Origin: Legionella_A sp963772805
Lineage (GTDB): Bacteria; Pseudomonadota; Gammaproteobacteria; Legionellales; Legionellaceae
Length of the DNA: 64,000 nucleotides
Reading direction: 5' to 3'
Assembly (NCBI GenBank): GCA_963772805.1
Contig: CAVYYU010000002.1
Coordinates: 434,001 to 498,000 of the forward strand
The notes under the pieces were generated by a model. The model saw only the letters and a list, made by a program, of their open reading frames with translations. It had not been told where the DNA came from and made no database searches. Each line of letters starts with the position of its first letter. Position 1 is the first letter of the stretch. The translations under genes and the position numbers were made by a program. This document shows positions 56,135 through 63,339 of the stretch, in pieces.

Positions 56135-57454
56135 CTAGTGGAGCTCAACCCCGGCCGGTCCAACAAAGCCTGTACCCAAGGACGGTTTGCATTCGGATAA
56201 TGTGCCTGTTGATACTGACACATTACAAATAAACAGTTGCTGTAATAATTCATTCGGAACATATGCTACGGTTCCCAGTGAATTTAAGCCAATGTTTCCA
56301 GTACCAGCAAACGCACCATCTGTAACTTCACAGTTTTCTAATAAGCCGGTTCCGTCTTCTCGAATATTGCAAAGCGTAACTGACTTACCGCCGGCATTCG
56401 TTATGAATGCATGCCGACCTGATGGGCTTAAGATAACACCTTCTGGTTCGGTAAAATAACTTCCCGAGGTTGCATCGCATAAATCCACAACTTGCCCGGA
56501 AACCCGACAAACCGAAGTGGTGTTTTGGGAGCGATTGACTACATAAGCTATGTTTCCAGAAGCGTTTAGGGTCATCCCTGCAGAGGCACCAAAGGAGGGG
56601 CTGGTATTATTAACACAAGAGCTCAACTCTCCCGTAGTGGTGTTTATCAAACAAGCCGATACACTCCCACCTCCACCTAGATTGGATGTATATAAAATCG
56701 TGCCGTCTGGACTAAATCCGAAGGCATTGGGTAAATTAAATCCTGAACCACCGGCATTCATGCAATTAGTTAATGCGCCATTTGCCTGATTTACTTTACA
56801 AACAGTGAGGTAACTCCCCGTGGGATTTGCGGCATAAAAAAATGTACCCGCTGGATTAAAGCCAATGCCCTCTGGGTTGCCAAGCCCTGTTACTGCTATC
56901 GAACATTGGCTCAATAAACCGGTGGCAGGATTGGCCTGGCAAATTGAAACACTATTACCCAATTGATTTGCGACATAAGCATGTTGACCTGCGGAAGTGG
57001 AAGAAACTGCCAGTGTATTTGCAAGGCTTGGTTCAGAACATAGAAATTTATCGGGTGTTGGGTCATCAGGTCCTTTGGTTTTGCATACAATGGGTCCTCT
57101 ATTAATTCCAGAGGACGGTACCTGGCTCCCATCCACTTCTAAATTTAATATACAGCTTTGTTGTGGAGCCAAAATAAAAGGGTTTGAGCAGTATTGCTGG
57201 AGTAGTTGCTGGCTAGGTGCCTGGGTAACGCCTGGTATCGCCTCCATAGTTAAAGTACGTGTAATCTGCGTTTGATTGATGACTTGATATTGAACCGTTT
57301 CGCTGAAATTATTGGGCAACAATAGCGCGGTAATGCTGCCTTCTACCGGTACGATGTTGAATACAGGCTTCCCTGCATGAAGCACGGGAATGGAAAGCAT
57401 TAACAAGGAGAAAGCTAATATTAATGAACGATTATGCTGGTGTTGTTGTTTCAT
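56135..57454 (-). CDS. secreted YVTN-type beta-propeller with paired cysteines per blade
   Basis: A 439-residue exported protein (signal 1-27, SIPVLHA). After an N-terminal immunoglobulin-like region there are at least six repeats of about 40-45 residues, each with a cysteine pair 11-14 apart: VSICQANPATGLLSQC, LTVCKVNQANGALTNC, VSACLINTTTGELSSC, VTLCNIREDGTGLLENC, LFICNVSVSTGTLSEC, one with a shorter spacing. The pairs probably form disulfides in each blade. The pattern NxxGTxxYVxN matches lactonase/YVTN propellers. It is likely a surface or binding protein; no enzyme activity is claimed. Confidence 0.8.
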   Translation of the reverse strand: MKQQHQHNRSLILAFSLLMLSIPVLHAGKPVFNIVPVEGSITALLLPNNFSETVQYQVINQTQITRTLTMEAIPGVTQAPSQQLLQQYCSNPFILAPQQSCILNLEVDGSQVPSSGINRGPIVCKTKGPDDPTPDKFLCSEPSLANTLAVSSTSAGQHAYVANQLGNSVSICQANPATGLLSQCSIAVTGLGNPEGIGFNPAGTFFYAANPTGSYLTVCKVNQANGALTNCMNAGGSGFNLPNAFGFSPDGTILYTSNLGGGGSVSACLINTTTGELSSCVNNTSPSFGASAGMTLNASGNIAYVVNRSQNTTSVCRVSGQVVDLCDATSGSYFTEPEGVILSPSGRHAFITNAGGKSVTLCNIREDGTGLLENCEVTDGAFAGTGNIGLNSLGTVAYVPNELLQQLFICNVSVSTGTLSECKPSLGTGFVGPAGVELH

Positions 57455-57515
57455 GAAATATCCCTGAAGAATAGATAACTGAAGGAGATAGCCATTTCCA
57501 TAAAATCAGCTGATT

Positions 57516-57543
57516 GAGCACATACTAGTATTAGCACGTGCTC
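57516..57543 (-). terminator. possible hairpin after the Lpg1974-like gene
   Basis: GAGCAC (57516-57521) and GTGCTC (57538-57543), 6-bp stem with a 16-nt loop, lies 28 bases past the stop at 57572 on the minus strand. Weak. Confidence 0.3.
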
Positions 57544-57571
57544 TTCATTCATGGTGAACTGGCGCTGTTAA

Positions 57572-58708
57572 CTAAGCCATCGCAATTTTTAAATTTAGGT
57601 AAGGACCGCTAAAATTAAAGGGACGATTGGTGGCAATGGTAGATACAATAGCCATTGTACCGGTCGAAAACTCAGGGGTTACAATGACGGTTCCCGGCTG
57701 CACGAGCGTACCAGGCTCGACGGTTGATATCGCATTAAGATAAGCCGTTACCCGATAGCCAGCTTCCACGGTAAAGTTGGCAATACTTGCACCTTGATAG
57801 GTATAAAAAATACCTAGTTTGCCATCTGCTCCAGGAACTACTTGCGTCTCGTTAGGTGCGGTGATGTTTTGGTGGCTAGTACCGATTCCTAGTGAAGTTA
57901 AACGCGATGATGTTGAGGTGAAGTTGTCTTGAGTGTGCATCGAGCCAACTGTAAGCGAGCCAAGAATTTGACCAACAAAACCAAAACCAGAATTCATTTG
58001 ATATTGAACATTTAACCCTAAATCAGGTCCTGCACCAAAATATTTTGAGACCGTTTCCGTTTGGAAAGAAAACGAAGGATCAGGTGGCAGCGGGTAGCTA
58101 TAGGGGGTGGCCGGGCTTCCTGCGTAATCACTAAATAGCGTCGTTAGTGTTTGGTTAATACGTAACAGATTTATGCCGCCAAAAAGTCTGGCTTTTAATT
58201 TCGGACTATATTCAACTTGCTTTGCCATGTTTAATAAAACGCTGTCAAATGCAAAATTCACTTTACTGTCGACTCGCTTTATACCAAACACTGGCGGACT
58301 CATTTCATAAGGGGGTGCGACAAACTCAACCGTAGTTAAATCTGTACTGGTATTGGCTTGTTTAAACGCGTTGTCATTCGAATTCAAATGAACCCAGTCA
58401 ATGGCAGCACTATAGAGCGTGTTGGGTAAAGCATAACCCGCTCCCAGTTCAAACGCAGGTGAAAAATCCGGTTTAATTGTTTGGTAATGCCAGCTTTGAT
58501 AATAGGGTTGAGTCCCTGAGACAAATGTTGCATATTTTAGATTGCTGCTGGTCGGTTTAAGATACAGCAATCCGGCATAGATGTATGATCGGTTGCTATT
58601 TAATGGCTCTTTTAATAGTTCCGTTGCAGTAGCCATTGAGATGTTTGAGGTACCAAACAGCAGAAAGCCAATAGACAGGCTTGAAAAAACCTCGTTCTTT
58701 ATCTTCAT
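57572..58708 (-). CDS. Lpg1974-family pore-forming outer membrane protein
   Basis: A 378-residue barrel with signal peptide ending at about MATA. YIYAGLLYLKPTSSNLKYA, ELGAGYALPN and IDWVHLNSND are the Legionella OMP (Lpg1974-like) family pattern; the last strand ends FSGPYLNLKIAMA. The start is the ATG at 58708, six bases after AAGGA; the ATG at 58735 lacks a site. A perfect 14-bp palindrome (58758-58771) lies 50 bp upstream. The family is mostly known from Legionellales and supports the taxonomic guess. Confidence 0.85.
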   Translation of the reverse strand: MKIKNEVFSSLSIGFLLFGTSNISMATATELLKEPLNSNRSYIYAGLLYLKPTSSNLKYATFVSGTQPYYQSWHYQTIKPDFSPAFELGAGYALPNTLYSAAIDWVHLNSNDNAFKQANTSTDLTTVEFVAPPYEMSPPVFGIKRVDSKVNFAFDSVLLNMAKQVEYSPKLKARLFGGINLLRINQTLTTLFSDYAGSPATPYSYPLPPDPSFSFQTETVSKYFGAGPDLGLNVQYQMNSGFGFVGQILGSLTVGSMHTQDNFTSTSSRLTSLGIGTSHQNITAPNETQVVPGADGKLGIFYTYQGASIANFTVEAGYRVTAYLNAISTVEPGTLVQPGTVIVTPEFSTGTMAIVSTIATNRPFNFSGPYLNLKIAMA

Positions 58709-58757
58709 TCTAATTCCTTGTAAAACAGTTCTCAAAGAGCGAGCAGATCGCAGTATT

Positions 58758-58771
58758 AGGTATGCATACCT
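58758..58771. promoter_or_regulatory. perfect 14-bp palindrome, operator candidate
   Basis: AGGTATGCATACCT is self-complementary and lies 50 bp before the start of the Lpg1974-like gene, in the region expected for its promoter. No clear -35/-10 pair was found next to it. Confidence 0.4.
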
Positions 58772-58949
58772 GCAAAAAAGTTGATTTCACAACGAGACGA
58801 CAAAATTTTAATTCAATATTCCAGTCTGTGAACGGGTGCGAGGAGGAAAAAACTGATAAAAATTGTTGGGTTGCGAAATTCAATCGAAACTCTACCAAGG
58901 TCGCTAATGGGAATCAATATAAATTTTTGCAGCAATGGTACGGCACTGT

Positions 58950-59534
58950 TTAATTTGATAACACTCGCTCAATGCGCCTATCAGGAACTAGCCACATCAG
59001 GGCAACAAAAACATAAAGTATCCCCGAAATCCAGGAGTGAAAAAATGCTGTAAAAATAGCAGTTAGGTAAAGGATGGGTGATATCTTTCCTTTGAAATCC
59101 TTACCAATGGCTTTGCCAAGTAGTGAATCAATACCTTGGCTCGCGATAATAGTACGTTCCAATAGGTAATAGGCAATCGCTGCCATCAGTAACACGAAAC
59201 CATAAAGTGCCATCGGAGCAGGGGCAAAATGATTTTCTCCTATCCAACCAGTGACAAAAGGAAAAAGGGATAACCAGAAAAGAAGATGCAGATTTGCCCA
59301 TAAAATTGCACCGGTTACATGTTGTAATGTATGTAACATGTGGTGATGGTTATTCCAATAGATTCCAAGATACACGAAGCTAAGTGTGTAGCTCAAAAAA
59401 ACATTGAATAACGGATGTAATGCTGAAAAACTCGCTTCTTGTGGCACTTTCAATTCCAATACCATGATGGTAATGATGATGGCGAGCACGCCGTCACTGA
59501 ATGCTTCTAATCGGTTTTTGCCCATAGTAGTCAT
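58950..59534 (-). CDS. TMEM175-like potassium channel (DUF1211)
   Basis: A 194-residue membrane protein with six TM helices. The N-terminal RLEAFSDGVLAIIITIMVLE is the TMEM175 family signature (RxxxFSDGVxAI), where FSD lines the pore. Bacterial members are tetrameric potassium-permeable channels. An in-frame ATG at 59525 (MGKNRLEAF) is an equally good start; no ribosome site decides it. Confidence 0.88.
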   Translation of the reverse strand: MTTMGKNRLEAFSDGVLAIIITIMVLELKVPQEASFSALHPLFNVFLSYTLSFVYLGIYWNNHHHMLHTLQHVTGAILWANLHLLFWLSLFPFVTGWIGENHFAPAPMALYGFVLLMAAIAYYLLERTIIASQGIDSLLGKAIGKDFKGKISPILYLTAIFTAFFHSWISGILYVFVALMWLVPDRRIERVLSN

Positions 59535-59615
59535 GCCAACATAGCGAATTTATGATGAATTTTAATATTGGCAGGCTAAGCAATAGGGGTCAAGTGGGGG
59601 TAGTGGATAAACGAA

Positions 59616-59760
59616 ATGCAACTTCAAAAACAAGCAGATTTTGTAATGGTTTGCTGTGGTGACACACCTACGCAGGAAATTATGGCTGAAGTTTTTACAC
59701 GGCGTCAGTATCTGCCCTTTCTTGAAACTAGAGCATTCAATGTGGTTTCGAGATGGTGTT
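59616..59760 (+). pseudogene. relic of a phosphoketolase gene
   Basis: Translation gives ADFVMVCCGDTPTQEIMAEV, then RRQYLPFLETRAFNVV, which follows the phosphoketolase (Xfp) C-terminal pattern xVVxACxGDxPTxExLAAVxLLRxxLPxLxxRVVNVV. The expected VDLM continuation and the remaining parts of an ~790-residue enzyme are missing. An isolated, truncated piece from a lost gene; no function expected. Confidence 0.55.
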
Positions 59761-59823
59761 ATAAAAAACAGATGATATTGATGTCCGTGAGCGTTTTCAC
59801 GCGTATTATTTAACTGTGAATTT

Positions 59824-60600
59824 TTATAATAGAACGTTAGTGATTAATCCTGCTTGTATCCAGCCCTTCAGAAGGGACGCGGCTTGAAGCCCCGCATCAT
59901 GGTCATCATGCCATTGACGCAATCCTTCGCATACCTCACCAAAAGTTGCTCCTGTGGATATGACATCCAGTGCCCATGCTTCACTTTCAGATAGTGCGTA
60001 GAAATTATTCATATAGTCATGGCGCCATAATATCCATGCCTCTAGCTTTGCATTTTTAGACGCATCGATATAATGCTCATCGTTCTCAATGGCTTCCCAA
60101 ATGGCAACCACATTCCATAAAAAATTCATTTGCAGCACTGAAGGATGCAGTATAAGTTTCATACCCACCCAGGATTCTGGGGGAATATGAATCATACCAT
60201 TCAGTTGAAATAAGCACTCATCTCTCGCATCAAAGCTAAGGGTAAGCTTCCATTCAAACTCAGCCAACTCAGCGATATACGCATAATTTTTCTCGTAATA
60301 TTGACGTAGAAAATCAGAAAATGTATCCCCGAACCAACGAATAGATCGGTAAGTTGAAGGGGAGGCTGCGATATATTCAAGGGCTATATTTTCAAATTCT
60401 TCATCACCTATATAAGCTTGAAGACAGGGAAAATTATTCGCTAGGGCTTCTACAAGACGACTTTGGTAGGCGTTGCGATAGACATTTAAACGAGATTGAC
60501 TGGAAACAGTTTCTGTTTCCACTACCGACGACTCAATAGCACATTGACCTGTCAATAAATAAGACTGTAAGTCATGTTGGAGTCTAGACAAGGAGGTCAT
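59824..60600 (-). CDS. bufC: bufferin maturation partner, DUF2063 (BufC/HvfC-like)
   Basis: A 258-residue protein of the DUF2063 family, the accessory partner that binds the precursor leader and delivers it to the MNIO enzyme. Diagnostic N-terminal segment: LQHDLQSYLL..., then RLNVYRNAYQSRLVEALANN, FPCLQAYIGDEEF and the C-terminal winged region ending with AASLLKGWIQAGLIT. Its ATG overlaps the bufB stop by 4 bp (ATGA). The role is by family assignment. Confidence 0.85.
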   Translation of the reverse strand: MTSLSRLQHDLQSYLLTGQCAIESSVVETETVSSQSRLNVYRNAYQSRLVEALANNFPCLQAYIGDEEFENIALEYIAASPSTYRSIRWFGDTFSDFLRQYYEKNYAYIAELAEFEWKLTLSFDARDECLFQLNGMIHIPPESWVGMKLILHPSVLQMNFLWNVVAIWEAIENDEHYIDASKNAKLEAWILWRHDYMNNFYALSESEAWALDVISTGATFGEVCEGLRQWHDDHDAGLQAASLLKGWIQAGLITNVLL

Positions 60601-61466
60601 ATGGGCAACTCTTCAGATAAAACTAAAGCCTGGTTCGCTAGAACGCGTTCTGCAATTTTTTTTGCATGCACCATTTCAAGCAATAACTCAGAAAGTGGCG
60701 GAATATTATCATCACGCTCTATCATAGTTGAAACCGGTCCTAGATAATCAATGGCGGCAGCATACAAGTCCCACACTTCTTGAATGACGGGAGCATCATG
60801 GGTATCAATAATATAACCATCTTGATTTGAGTGACCCGCAAGATGAATCTGAATCACTCGATCGGGCGGGATGGCGTGGAGATACTCTAGGGGATCAAAC
60901 TCATGATTCACACTACTCACGTAAATGTTGTTCACATCCAACAAAATATAACAGTCTGCCTGGTGTGCAATCTCTGTAAGAAACTGCCATTCTGTCATTT
61001 CAGATTGCTTATAAGTTAAATAACTGGATGCATTTTCAATAAGAATAGGAGAGTCCAAATGATCCTGTACCTGCCTCAATCGTGAAGCCACATGATTAAT
61101 GGTTTCTTGAGTATAGGGTAATGGCAATAAGTCATGCATATTTAAGCCATTCACACCCGTCCAGCATAAATGATCTGAAATCCAGACCGGTTTAATCCGC
61201 TTAGCGAGCATTTTTACTTGATTAAGATAGTTCAGGTCAAGTGGATCGACACTCCCAATAGAGAGCGAAACACCATGCATAACAATGGGATAGCGTTCAC
61301 GAATTTTGTCGAGATAATAGAGGGGTTTTCCACCAGGGATTAGATAATTTTCAGTGATTATTTCGAACCAATCTACCGCGGGATTTTCGGCTATAATTTG
61401 TTCATAATGTTCGGTGCGAAGTCCTAATCCAAAGCCAAGAAATGGTTTTTCAGAAAAGCTATTCAT
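60597..61466 (-). CDS. bufB: MNIO-family (DUF692) bufferin maturase
   Basis: A 289-residue TIM-barrel multinuclear non-haem iron oxidase. It acts on precursor cysteines in the RiPP pathway. Metal-site segments are conserved: VMHGVSLSIGS, ISDHLCWTG, ILIENASSYL, ILLDVNNIYVSSVNHEFDP, IQIHLAGHS, DTHDAPV and MIERDDNIPP. The ATG at 61466 lies 4 bases after AAGGA; a TTG at 61511 would run into the upstream hairpin. It follows bufA by 65 bp with an inverted repeat between, and overlaps bufC. Confidence 0.9.
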   Translation of the reverse strand: MNSFSEKPFLGFGLGLRTEHYEQIIAENPAVDWFEIITENYLIPGGKPLYYLDKIRERYPIVMHGVSLSIGSVDPLDLNYLNQVKMLAKRIKPVWISDHLCWTGVNGLNMHDLLPLPYTQETINHVASRLRQVQDHLDSPILIENASSYLTYKQSEMTEWQFLTEIAHQADCYILLDVNNIYVSSVNHEFDPLEYLHAIPPDRVIQIHLAGHSNQDGYIIDTHDAPVIQEVWDLYAAAIDYLGPVSTMIERDDNIPPLSELLLEMVHAKKIAERVLANQALVLSEELPI

Positions 61467-61486
61467 GAGATCCTTCTTTAGAAGCA

Positions 61487-61518
61487 CTGGCCAATTAAGA
61501 AAATTTCTCAATGGCCAG
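61487..61518 (-). promoter_or_regulatory. intercistronic inverted repeat between bufA and bufB
   Basis: CTGGCCA (61487-61493) pairs perfectly with TGGCCAG (61512-61518) across an 18-nt AU-rich loop that holds a smaller AGAAA/TTTCT pairing. It lies 14 bases after the bufA stop and has no U-run. Such elements often give a high precursor-to-enzyme ratio by partial termination or RNA processing. Confidence 0.5.
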
Positions 61519-61531
61519 ATGGTTTAGAATA

Positions 61532-61795
61532 TTAAGCTTTTGGTTCTACAGTAGTTCCATGCATTTTTTCGCATTTCTTAGCTGATTTCATCATCATGCC
61601 TTTGCCTTTGCAAGCGTTTTTCCCTTTGCATGCATTACCAGCGGTTTTGCAAGCTGATTTACCTTTGCAAGCATTTACGCCATAACAGGCAGATTTAGTG
61701 GATGTTTTACCAGCAAATGATGAAACAGGTGCTACAGCAAACATAATTGCAGCTGCTGTTGCTATGGTGGCACCGATCAATTTATTGTTTTTCAT
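61532..61795 (-). CDS. bufA: bufferin-type metallophore precursor (BufA2-like)
   Basis: An 87-residue precursor. Signal peptide 1-28 (ATAAAIMFAVAPVSSFA). The mature part has six cysteines (C37, C43, C49, C56, C62, C75) in a lysine- and glycine-rich repeat: CYGVNACKGKSACK, then NACKGKNACKGKG, a run of three methionines and CEKMHG. This matches the VNACKGxSACK...ACKGxNACKGxG pattern of BufA2-type periplasmic bufferins. AAGGA precedes the ATG. It is the first gene of the operon with bufB and bufC. Copper buffering is expected from the family; the metal here is untested. Confidence 0.88.
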   Translation of the reverse strand: MKNNKLIGATIATAAAIMFAVAPVSSFAGKTSTKSACYGVNACKGKSACKTAGNACKGKNACKGKGMMMKSAKKCEKMHGTTVEPKA

Positions 61796-61823
61796 GAATT
61801 ATTTCCTTATAGGTTAGTTACTC

Positions 61824-61852
61824 ATTGTATTTGGAGTGTTATTTACTTAAGA
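61824..61852 (-). promoter_or_regulatory. possible promoter of the buf operon
   Basis: On the minus strand: TCTTAA (61852-61847), 17-bp spacer, TACAAT (61829-61824). The -35 is poor, so activator or alternative sigma control is likely. The palindrome at 61850-61866 overlaps the -35. Confidence 0.3.
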
Positions 61853-61866
61853 TTAATAATTAATCT
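61850..61866. promoter_or_regulatory. perfect 17-bp palindrome upstream of bufA
   Basis: AGATTAAT-A-ATTAATCT: two exact 8-bp half sites around one base, 55 bp upstream of the bufA start and overlapping the putative -35. Good candidate operator for a dimeric regulator. Confidence 0.5.
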
Positions 61867-61957
61867 CTAACAAAGAATAGATGCTCTTTTTACTGAAATC
61901 AATCTGCAGAGGAAAACATTTAATAATGTTCTTTTCCTGCCGTATTTAGGCTTCCAC

Positions 61958-62164
61958 CTACTCCCGCCAAAAATAAGGCACCGCCAAAAGCACTATGCCA
62001 ACAAGTACTAATAAATAGGAGTTCGGAACAAAATAGGGGTATATCATGAGTAAAAGACCGCAGATCAAGACGGTAAAATTTTTTTGCTTTTTACCATAAA
62101 GAAAGAAGCCAAATCCAATGGAGCCGAATAAAACACCCCATAGCAAAAAAGCGGTGCTAAACAT
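61958..62164 (-). CDS. small inner-membrane protein, two or three TM helices
   Basis: A 68-residue protein: TM helices at about 3-22, 28-46 and 48-64, with the connecting GFFLYGKKQKNFTVLICGL and PYFVPNSYLLVLVGIVLL segments. Similar small proteins are widespread in beta- and gammaproteobacteria without known function. The ATG at 62164 lies 8 bases after a strong GGAGGG, so the upstream in-frame extension to 62209 is rejected. Confidence 0.7.
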   Translation of the reverse strand: MFSTAFLLWGVLFGSIGFGFFLYGKKQKNFTVLICGLLLMIYPYFVPNSYLLVLVGIVLLAVPYFWRE

Positions 62165-62466
62165 GTTGCATTCCCTCCTTCGTGGTTTCATTCGGTGCAA
62201 CAAATCCATGATTTGTCAGTATTAGTTTAGCTGTCTTTGCACAGCATGCATTATAAAAATATAAATGATGTTTCAAATTTCCAAATTTTCCCATAGGCAT
62301 AAGCACTTGTACGACAAAACGAAAATTTGGTAGCCAGTTATTTTCTTGTCGTCGTAACATTTACTATCTTATAGCTACTATAGCTACTATAGCTACGCTG
62401 AGCTTGTCTCTCTGGTTGTAATCATATGGAGTCGATGTTTGTAAATTTAAAAAATTGCTTACATCT
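62165..62466. other. 302-bp region without a supported gene
   Basis: It holds the GGAGGG ribosome site of the small membrane gene, a tandem 9-bp repeat (62374-62396) and some open frames without ribosome sites. No RNA gene recognised. Confidence 0.4.
62374..62396. repeat. 9-bp tandem repeat
   Basis: TAGCTACTA repeated: three consecutive near-exact units (TAGCTACTA TAGCTACTA TAGCT). Each unit contains the palindromic TAGCTA. Short, possibly slippage-prone. Confidence 0.6.
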
Positions 62467-62643
62467 TCAATACAACAGAAGCGTTCTCAATACTTTTAAA
62501 ATCGTGTGGGTACTCACTATAAATTTATACAGCCCAAAATTGATGTGTCCTTTAGGAGTAATCTCCGTGGTGAGCAATAGGCTGGTAATCCAAGGGCTAG
62601 CAAAGGATGCTTGAGCAAAAAACAGTAAAACCAGAATTTTCAA
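62467..62643 (-). pseudogene. probable relic of an exported protein gene
   Basis: A TTG-started 58-residue frame begins with a good signal peptide (LKILVLLFFAQASFA) followed by SPWITSLLLTTEITPKGHIN, then soon loses character and stops. The T(P/V)KGHxNxxxY pattern resembles the mature N-terminus of a larger exported protein seen in related bacteria, so this is probably the 5' remnant. No strong ribosome site. Confidence 0.35.
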
Positions 62644-62878
62644 GACATCTCTGCCGTTATTTATTGGACAAGCTATAAAATGTGAAACCTTATTTAAGCA
62701 ATTGGAATAGAGATTGAATATTTAAATGGGCTTATTTTTCTGTAACCTGTATTATTGAAGTTATCATGGAGAAACTTCAGCACCCATCAAATCATTAAAA
62801 GGGAGTACTACTCTGGGGGGCGCTTCCATGTAGATGACAGTGTGGGGAGTGACGAAACAGATTATATAAGGAGATAGA
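62644..62878. other. intergenic region before the cytochrome gene
   Basis: Nothing recognised except the AAGGAG ribosome site just before the cytochrome ATG. Confidence 0.4.
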
Positions 62879-63244
62879 ATGAAGAACTTAGTGCTCGTTA
62901 TGTTATTAAGTGTCGTTAATACAGTTGTTCTGGCTAATAATTTGGGTAAAACAATTTATGAAGCAGCCTGCCAAAATTGCCATGGACCACAATTAGCCAA
63001 AGCTATAAATGCCCCCGCAGCTTTTGACAAAAAAGCATGGGGTAAGCGTTTCAAACAGGCGAAGCTTGCAGTAAACAATAATCCTAAGCAATTTAAAACA
63101 CCTATAAATTATTTGTTATATAGCGTAACTATTGGTAAAGGACTAATGGCGCACGGCGGGCTATGCAAAGAAGCTGATGTACCGAATAAAAATTGTTCAA
63201 ATGATGCCTTGATTCAGGCAATTCACTACATGAGCAAAAACTAG
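62879..63244 (+). CDS. class I c-type cytochrome (c5-like)
   Basis: A 121-residue periplasmic monohaem cytochrome. Signal peptide 1-19; haem motif CQNCH (C31, C34, H35) in YEAACQNCHGPQ; the likely distal methionine in GLMAHGG. Two further cysteines (LCKEADVPNKNC) near the end may form the disulfide known in c5 cytochromes. AAGGAG is a strong ribosome site. It could be an electron carrier to a terminal oxidase; its partner is not in the window. Confidence 0.88.
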   Translation: MKNLVLVMLLSVVNTVVLANNLGKTIYEAACQNCHGPQLAKAINAPAAFDKKAWGKRFKQAKLAVNNNPKQFKTPINYLLYSVTIGKGLMAHGGLCKEADVPNKNCSNDALIQAIHYMSKN

Positions 63245-63305
63245 GCGGCTCGTCTAGCTCATTTAGTAACCGTGGTCTTGCACTGATTTGATGGACACCT
63301 GGCGA

Positions 63306-63328
63306 AGGGAGTCTGGTTTCGACTCCCT
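63306..63328. terminator. hairpin between convergent genes
   Basis: AGGGAGTC (63306-63313), loop TGGTTTC, GACTCCCT (63321-63328): perfect 8-bp stem between the cytochrome and the HAD phosphatase genes. The GGTTTCGACTCCC wording recalls a tRNA T arm, but no tRNA can be folded around it. Confidence 0.55.
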
Positions 63329-63339
63329 GGCACTAAATA

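Noticed and set aside
62157..62360. 67-residue minus-strand open frame before the small membrane gene
   Set aside because: No ribosome site, no domain, and the GGAGGG of the next gene lies within it; could be real but is not supported.
62426..62614. 62-residue plus-strand open frame
   Set aside because: Antisense to the frame that carries a signal peptide; no ribosome site.
63296..63335. tRNA fragment suggested by GGTTTCGACTCCC
   Set aside because: No acceptor, D or anticodon arms can be paired around it; it is better explained as a hairpin between convergent genes.
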